A model generated the notes under the pieces. That model saw only the letters and a program-made list of their open reading frames with translations, searched no databases and was not told the origin of the DNA. This document shows, one piece after another, positions 57,995 to 64,000 of a DNA stretch of 64,000 nucleotides. Each line of letters starts with the position of its first letter. Position 1 is the first letter of the stretch. The translations under genes were made by a program, and so were the position numbers. The stretch comes from Isoperla grammatica (lineage: Eukaryota; Arthropoda; Insecta; Plecoptera; Perlodidae): NCBI GenBank assembly GCA_945910005.1, contig OX246744.1, positions 40,620,906-40,684,905 on the forward strand, read 5' to 3'.

Positions 57995-58702
57995 AACAAA
58001 ACGGGCTTGTAGGGTTTTACATCGCAATGATCCGTAGGGAGCGGACACGGAACCACCCCAGGTGGTCGCACAGTCGCATCTTTTGGATCATACTCGAAAC
58101 GTTTCTCCTCTTTGGTTTTCTCCCGACAAGGTGGCTCTACCGGTTTACATGGGTCTTCTTCTTCATGGTGCTCTTTACACTCGTCAGATTTCTTTTCATG
58201 TTCTTTGTTCTCTTTACACTCATTCTTCGGTTCTGGTTTCTTTTTACAATCAACTTTTTTTTTCTTTTGACAATCATTATTTTTTTCACTTTTCTTTCCA
58301 CAAACATTACTTGGTTGGGATTATTTACCACAAACGTCTTCTTTATGATTTTTTGATGGTTTTTTGCAAGGGCCAGTTTTTGATTCCTTCTTCACTGGTT
58401 CCTTTTTTTCTGGTAAGCAGGGTTCTACGCGAGTACTTCTGGGCCTTCTAACATTTGATTTTTTTACCGCTAGCGGTACTGTAGAGACGACTCTGAATTT
58501 CAAAAAGCGTTGGTCGTTCTCCGGACGTTTGTGCACGGAGTGCAATGAATTTTTGTACATTTGTTTGTGAGTTATTCAAATTTATATGCCTGGACCATTT
58601 GATTCGATTTTCTGAACCGCAACGATTGTGTAGACTTGTGTTGAACAAAAAAGTCTTATCGGGTGACTTGATGCATAACGCCCGCAAATCATTCAAACCA
58701 CT
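57995..58702 (-). pseudogene. truncated duplicate of the Lys/Cys-rich gene (copy B)
   Basis: Minus strand from an acceptor (tttatattgcag) at 58,702. ATG at 58,560 starts MYKNSLHSVHKRPENDQRF; after 79 codons TAA interrupts GPCKKPSKNHKEDVCGK. The same frame then continues cleanly with NVCGKKSEKN, CKENKEHEKKSDECKEHH, DPCKPVEPPC and PCPLPTDHCDVKPYK, and stops matching copy A at about 58,005. It therefore ends before the hexapeptide repeats. A partial tandem duplicate of 59,679-60,372 (offset about 1,670 bp). Confidence 0.6.
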
Positions 58703-58719
58703 CTGCAATATAAAAAGAT

Positions 58720-59545
58720 CTTCCTTTTTGCAAGGATCTTCCTTTTTAGGAGGTTCTTTCTTTTTACAAGGGTCTTTCTTTTTACAAGGATTTTCCTTTT
58801 TACAAGGGTCTACCTTTTTAAAAAGATCTTCCTTTTTACAAGGATCTTCCTTTTTACAAGGATCTTTCTTTTTACAAGGGTCTTCCTTTTTTCAAGGATC
58901 TTCGTGTTTACAAGGATCTTCCTTTTTGCAAGGATCTTTCTTTTTAGAAGGTTCTTTCTTTTAAGAAGGTTCTTTCTTTTTACAAGGGTCTTTCTTTTTA
59001 CAAGGGTCTTCCTTTATGCAAGGATTTTCGTGTTTACAAGGGTCTTCCTCTTTACAAGGATCTTTCTTTTCACAAGGATCTTCGTGTTTACAAGGATCTT
59101 CCTTTCTGCAAGGATCTTTCTTTTTAGAAGATTCTTTCTTTTTACATGGGTCTTCCTTTTTCAAGGATCTTTCTTTTTACAAGGGTCTTCCTTTTTACAT
59201 GGATCTTCCTTCTTACATGGATCTTTGTTTTAGCAAGGGTCTTTCTTTTTACTTTGGTTTTCCTTTATACAAGGATCTTCGTGTTTACAAGGGTCTTCCT
59301 CTTTACTAGGGTCTTTCTCTTTATAAGGATCTTTTTTTTTACAAGGGTTTTCGTCTTTACAAGGATCTTCCTTTTTACAAGGATCTTTCTTTTTACAAGG
59401 GTCTTTCTTTTTACAAAGATCTTTCTTTTTACAAGGGTCTTCCTTTTTACATGGATCAACCTTTTTACATGGATCTTTCTTTTTACAAAGGTCTTCCTTT
59501 TTACAGGGGTCTTCTTTTTTACACGGATCCCTTTTTTCTTCGACA
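58720..59545 (-). repeat. 18-bp coding repeat, DPCKK(K/E)
   Basis: About 45 units of GATCCTTGTAAAAAGGAA/GACCCTTGTAAAAAGAAA on the minus strand. The promoter-distal part has stops (TGT to TGA near 58,890; near 58,960; TAA near 59,230) and a 2-nt loss near 59,155. Only the first ~17 units are openly readable. Confidence 0.85.
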
Positions 59546-60372
59546 CAAGGTTCCTCCTTCTGTTTTTTCTTTCTAGCTGCCAACACTTCACACATTTTCG
59601 TTGCCTCCAACACTTTTGGTTTCGGGCACTCTTTCTCTGGCGTCGCCCTGCCCATTGCCTCCAACTCCCCTGGCGCCAGCTTGTAGGGTTTTACATCGCA
59701 ATGATCCGTAGGGAGCGGACACGGAACCACCCCAGGTGGTCGCACAGTCGCATCTTTTGGATCATACTCGCAACGTTTCTCCTCTTTGGTTTTCTCCCGA
59801 CAAGGTGGCTCTACCGGTTTACATGGGTATTCTTCTTCATGGTGCTCTTTACACTCGTCAGATTTCTTTTCATGTTCTTTGTTCTCTTTACTCATTCTTC
59901 GGTTCTGGTTTCTTTTTACAATCAACTTTTTTTTTCTTTTGACGATTATTCTTTTTTTCACTTTTCTTTCCACAAACGATATGGTTGGGATTATTTACCA
60001 CAAAAGTCTTCTTTATGATTTTTTGATGGTTTTTTGCAAGGGCCAGTTTTTGATTCCTTCTTCACTGGTTCCTTTTTTTCTGGTAAGCAGGGTTCTACGC
60101 GAGTACTTCTGGGCCATCTAACATTTGATTTTTTTACCGCTAGCGGTACTGTAGAGACGACTCTGAATTTCAAAAAGCGTTGGTCCTTCTCCGGACGTTT
60201 GTGCACGGAGTGCAATGAATTTTTGTACATTTGTTTGTGAGTTATTCAAATTTATATGCCTGGACCATTTGATTCGATTTTCTGAACCGCAACGATTGTG
60301 TAGACTTGTGTTGAACAAAATAGTCTTATCGGGTGACTTGATGCATAACGCCCGCAAATCATTCAAACCACT
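59230..60372 (-). pseudogene. Lys/Cys-rich DPCKKK-repeat protein gene, don juan-like (copy A, damaged)
   Basis: Minus strand, after an acceptor (ctttttatattgcag) ending at 60,373. ATG at 60,230: a basic N-terminus (FLKFRVVSTVPLAVKKSNVR, possibly a mitochondrial presequence), GPCKKPSKN, an in-frame TAA after 79 codons, then two 2-nt losses relative to copy B. From about KENKEHEKK the frame is clean: DPCKP-like, PPGVVPCPLPTDHC, EKECPKPKVLEATKMC, then (DPCKKE/K)n to a stop at 59,230. Hexamer DPCKKK repeats are known from Drosophila don juan, a sperm-tail/mitochondrial protein; similarity here is in the repeat only and may be convergent. Both copies share the TAA, so the parent either already had it or the coding region starts downstream of it. 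Confidence 0.5.
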
Positions 60373-60399
60373 CTGCAATATAAAAAGATAGTTTAAGTT

Positions 60400-60591
60400 A
60401 ATTATTTCAATATCAAGCAGCTATTCTGTATACAAGGTGAGCATGTTAGTAAACCAAAAAGTAAAACAAACCACTTTCATTACCCAGTCTGTCTCAAATT
60501 GGTGCAAGGCTTTAAAACCGGTCTAAGAATGAAAAAGCTGCAAGTGGATTGTTGCCAACTTAGCCAACGTGACACATTATTATAATGGTAA
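60400..60591. other. possible upstream region of copy A
   Basis: AT-rich. If the acceptor at 60,373 is used, the upstream exon and promoter would lie here or beyond, but I cannot place them. Confidence 0.25.
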
Positions 60592-61648
60592 CGTCAGACG
60601 CTTGCCTGCAACACCAGACATGGGCTCTAGTTCAGCTGGTTTAGTTGTCTGGGGTGTTAAGCTGCCGCACGTCGGGGGAGAACGTCAGACGCTTGCCTGC
60701 AACACCAGACATGGCTCTAGTTCAGCTGGTTTAGTTGTCTGGGGTGTTGAGCTGCCGCACGTCGGGGGCGAACGTCAGACGCTTGCCTGCAACACCAGAC
60801 ATGGGCACTAGTTCAGCTGGTTTAGTTGTCTGGGGTGTTGAGCTGCCGCACGTCGGGGGCGAACGTCAGACGCTTGCCTGCAACACCAGACATGGGCTCT
60901 AGTTCAGCTGGTTTAGTTGTCTGGGGTGTTGAGCTGCCGCACGTCGGGGGAGAACGTCAGACGCTTGCCTGCAACACCAGACATGGGCTCTAGTTCAGCT
61001 GGTTTAGTTGTCTGGGGTGTTGAGCTGCCGCACGTCGGGGGCGAACGTCAGACGCTTGCCTGCAACACCAGACATGGGCTCTAGTTCAGCTGGTTTAGTT
61101 GTCTGGGGTGATGAGCTGCCGCACGTCGGGGGAGAACGTCAGACGCTTGCCTGCAACATCAGACATGGGCTCTAGTTCAGCTGGTTTAGTTGTCTAGGGT
61201 GTTGAGCTGCCGCACGTCGGGGGAGAACGTCAGACGCTTGCCTGCAACACCAGACATGGGCTCTAGTTCAGCTGGTTTAGTTGTCTGGGGTGTTGAGCTG
61301 CCGCACGTCGGGGGAGAACGTCAGGCGCTTGCCTGCAACACCAGACATGGGCTCTAGTTCAGCTGGTTTAGTTGTCTGGGGTGTTGAGCTGCCGCATGTC
61401 GGGGGAGAACGTCAGACGCTTGCCTGCAACACCAGACATGGGCTCTAGTTCAGCTGGTTTAGTTGTCTGGGGTGTTAAGCTGCCGCACGTCGGGGGAGAA
61501 CGTCAGACGCTTGCCTGCAACACCAGACATGGGCTCTAGTTCAGCTGGTTTAGTTGTCTAGGGTGTTGAGCTGCCGCACGTCGGGGGAGAACGTCAGACG
61601 CTTGCCTGCAACACCAGACATAGGCTCTAGTTCAGCTGGTTGTCTGTC
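60592..61648. repeat. 91-bp minisatellite, ~11.6 units
   Basis: Unit starts CGTCAGACGCTTGCCTGCAA and includes agctggtttagttgtctggg and gagctgccgcacgtcggggg. Starts at 60,592, 60,683, 60,773, 60,864 and then every 91 bp to 61,592. One unit is 90 bp. Units differ by a few bases only. 91 is not a multiple of three, so the short ORFs across it are meaningless. Confidence 0.95.
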
Positions 61649-61794
61649 GTTTATTTGCATGGTCATTTATTCATTTTTTTATTCATTCATTTGTCTATTT
61701 TTTTATTTATCTATTTATTAATTATATGTATTTAACTATTTTTTATGTATATATTTACTTGTTATATTATAGATTTAGTATATCGTCTCGTTCG
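61649..61794. repeat. AT-rich simple sequence
   Basis: Degenerate (ATTT)n between two minisatellites. Confidence 0.8.
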
Positions 61795-64000
61795 AGACAG
61801 AGCGGGACGAGTTGAGGAAGTTAGGGAGGAGAGGACACTGGGAAGAAGGGAGGAGTGGAGACGGGGAAGTAAGGGAGGAGAGGAAACGGGGAAGTAGGGA
61901 GGAGAGGACACTGGGAAGAAGGGAGGAGAGGAGACGGGCAAGTAAGGGAGGAGAGGAAACGGGGAAGTAGGGAGGAGTGGAGACGGGGAAGTAAGGGAGG
62001 AGAGGAAACGGGGAAGTAGGGAGGAGAGGACACTGGGAAGAAGGGAGGAGAGGAAACGGGGAAGTAGGGAGGAGAGGACACTGGGACGAAGGGAGGAGTG
62101 GAGACGGGGAAGTAAGGGAGGAGAGGAAACGGGGAAGTAGGGAGGAGAGGACACTGGGAAGAAGGGAGGAGAGGAAACGGGGAAGTAGGGAGGAGAGGAC
62201 ACTGGGACGAAGGGAGGAGTGGAGACGGGGAAGTAAGGGAGGAGAGGAAACGGCACAGTCGGGAGGAGAGGACACTGGGAAGAAGGGAGGAGAGGAGACG
62301 GGCAAGTAAGGGAGGAGAGGAAACGTGGAAGTAGGGAGGAGAGGACACTGGGACGAAGGGAGGAAAGGAAACGGGGAAGAAGAGAGGAGAGGGTACTGGG
62401 AAGAAGGGAGGAGAGGAGACGGGCAAGTAAGGGAGGAGAGGAAACGTGGAAGTAGGGAGGAGAGGACACTGGGACGAAGGGAGGAAAGGAGAAGGGGATG
62501 TAAGGGAGGAAAGGAAACGGGGAAGAAGAGAGGAGAGGGTACTGGGAAGAAGGGAGGAGAGAAAACGATGAAGTTGGGAGGAGAGGGGACTATAGGGAGA
62601 CAGAGCGGAACGAGATGGGGAAGTTAGGGAGAAGAGGACACTGGGAAGAAGGGACGAGAGGAGAGAGGGAAGTCAGGGAGGTGAGGAAACGGGGAAGTAG
62701 GGAGGAGAGGACACTGGGACGAAGGGAGGAGAGGAGAAGGGGAAGTAAGGGAGGAAAGGAAACGGGGAAGAAGGGAGGAGAGGGGACTAGGGAAACAGGG
62801 CGGGACGAGACGGGGAAGTTAAGGAGGAGACGACACTGGGAAGAAGGGATTAGAGGAAACTGGGACGTAAGGGAGGAGAGGAAACTGGAAAGTGAAGTAG
62901 GAAAGGGGTGACTAGGAAGACAGGGCGGGAGGAGACGGGGAGGTATGGGAGGAGAGGAAACTAGGAAGTTAGGTAGGAAAGGGGACTGGGAATACAGGTC
63001 GGGAGGAGACGGGACTGGGAAGTAGGGAGGTGGGGTGACGGGGAAGTAAGGGAGGAGAGGACACTGGGAAGAATGGAGGTGGGTTGACGGGGAAGTAAGG
63101 GAGGAGAGGAAAGTGGGAAGTTAGGGAGGAGAGGACACTGGGAAGAAAGGAGGTGAGGTGACGATGAAGTGAGGGAGGAGAGGAAAGTGGGAAGTAAGGG
63201 AGGAGAGGAAACTGGGAAGAAAGGAGGTGAGGTGACGATGAAGTGAGGGAGGAGAGGAAAGTGGGAAGTAAGGGAGGAGAGGACACTGGGAAGAAGGGAG
63301 GTGAGGTGACGATGAAGTGAGGGAAGAGAGGAAAGTGGGAAGTGGAAAGTAAGGGAGGAGAGGACACTGGGAAGAAGGGAGGTGGGGTGACGGGGAAGTA
63401 AGGGAGGAGAGGAAAGTGGGAAGTTAAGGACGAGAGGAGACGGGGAAGAAGGTAGGTGGGGTGACGGGGAAGTTAGGGACGAGTGGAGACCGGTAAGTAG
63501 GGAGGAGAGGACACTGGGAAGAAGGGAGGTGGGGTGACGGGGAAGTAAGGGAAGAGAGGAAAGTGGGAAGTCAAGGACGAGAGGAGACGGGGAAGTAGGG
63601 AGGAGCGGAGACGTGGAAGTAAGGGAGTAGAGGACACTGGGAAGAAGGGAGGAGAAGAAACTGGGATTACATGGTGGGAGTCAGGGGGGGCAGTTATGAA
63701 AGAGATGGGTCAGGAAAGTTAGGGAGAAGACAGTGGAAGTTAGGGACTTGAGGGTAATTGGGAAGTTAGGACGAGCGTGGGCAAGAGGAGATTAAACGGG
63801 AAAATTAAGGAGGAGAAGGAACTGGGAAGGTGAGGAATCTGGGAAGTTAGGTAGAAGAGGAGTCTAGTTAGAGGGGGGGGGGAGGCTGGGAAGATAGAGG
63901 CGGTAGGAGGAGACTGGGAAGACAAGGGCAGGGAGAGAGGGGACTCGAAAGATGGGGAGGAGAGGAAACTGGGAAGAGGGGGGAGGTGGAGACTGGGTGG
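61795..64000. repeat. 2.2-kb purine-only minisatellite
   Basis: Degenerate units of about 20-25 bp, AGGGAGGAGAGGA(AA/CA)C(G/T)GGGAAGTA. The plus strand is almost all A and G. It runs off the window end and becomes more irregular after about 63,650. Ser/Pro/Leu-rich minus ORFs and Gly/Glu/Arg-rich plus ORFs are artefacts of the repeat. Confidence 0.9.

Noticed and set aside
58027..60121. Phe/Leu/Arg-rich plus-strand ORFs resembling membrane proteins
   Set aside because: They are antisense to the lysine/cysteine repeat gene; AAA/AAG lysine codons read backwards give Phe and Leu.
61762..62469. 235-codon Ser/Pro/Leu-rich ORF
   Set aside because: Antisense reading of the purine minisatellite; several frames give the same kind of peptide.

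Overview
The window looks like repeat-dense, gene-poor nuclear DNA of an invertebrate animal. I see spliced exons with GT-AG borders, non-LTR retrotransposons with APE endonuclease and RNase H, cut-and-paste transposons with target-site duplications (TSDs), and long (AAT)n and (ATTT)n tracts. A DPCKKK-repeat protein like an insect sperm-tail protein and a Siah-type RING exon lean towards an arthropod, perhaps a crustacean. The species cannot be fixed from the sequence.

Layout. 1-600 is AT-rich flank with a dispersed repeat. 631-834 is a GC-rich exon whose 3' end and splice donor have been amplified into a ~17 kb array (835-18,086): every unit carries the last exon bases, a 5' splice site and a G-run. 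A candidate downstream exon lies at 19,779-19,904. From 20.4 to 45.3 kb the DNA is a nest of one SINE-like family, all copies in the same orientation, around one full-length LINE (29,087-35,255) plus LINE fragments, a 29-bp minisatellite, three minisatellites or duplications and several DNA transposons. Two short minus-strand exons with zinc-binding cysteines (23.1-23.3 and 28.8-28.9 kb) survive inside the nest. 45.9-47.7 kb is a 58-bp minisatellite apparently grown from the SINE body. 48.3-57.7 kb holds MITEs, hAT-like and Harbinger-like elements and decayed LINE pieces. 58.0-60.4 kb is a duplicated, damaged gene for a lysine/cysteine-rich repeat protein. 60.6-61.6 kb is a 91-bp minisatellite and 61.8-64.0 kb a purine-only minisatellite.

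The main system is the LINE and its SINEs. Both begin with the same ~146-nt head. I can fold it by eye into the double pseudoknot of an HDV-like self-cleaving ribozyme: P1 7 bp, P2 7 bp, P3 3 bp, L3 7 nt, and a CGAA strand before P2. The predicted cleavage point is the exact 5' boundary of the insertions whose TSDs I could read. P1 shows a stepwise compensatory change between copies. The SINE also ends in a 3' motif resembling the LINE's. SINEs repeatedly insert into the tails of older SINEs where the target matches the SINE's (TGAT)n tail, which would explain the one-way orientation. The LINE copy is dead: one frameshift in ORF2 and a SINE inside ORF1.

Everything was read by eye without alignment software or databases. 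Family names, unit counts other than those stated as exact, and all structures are therefore provisional.
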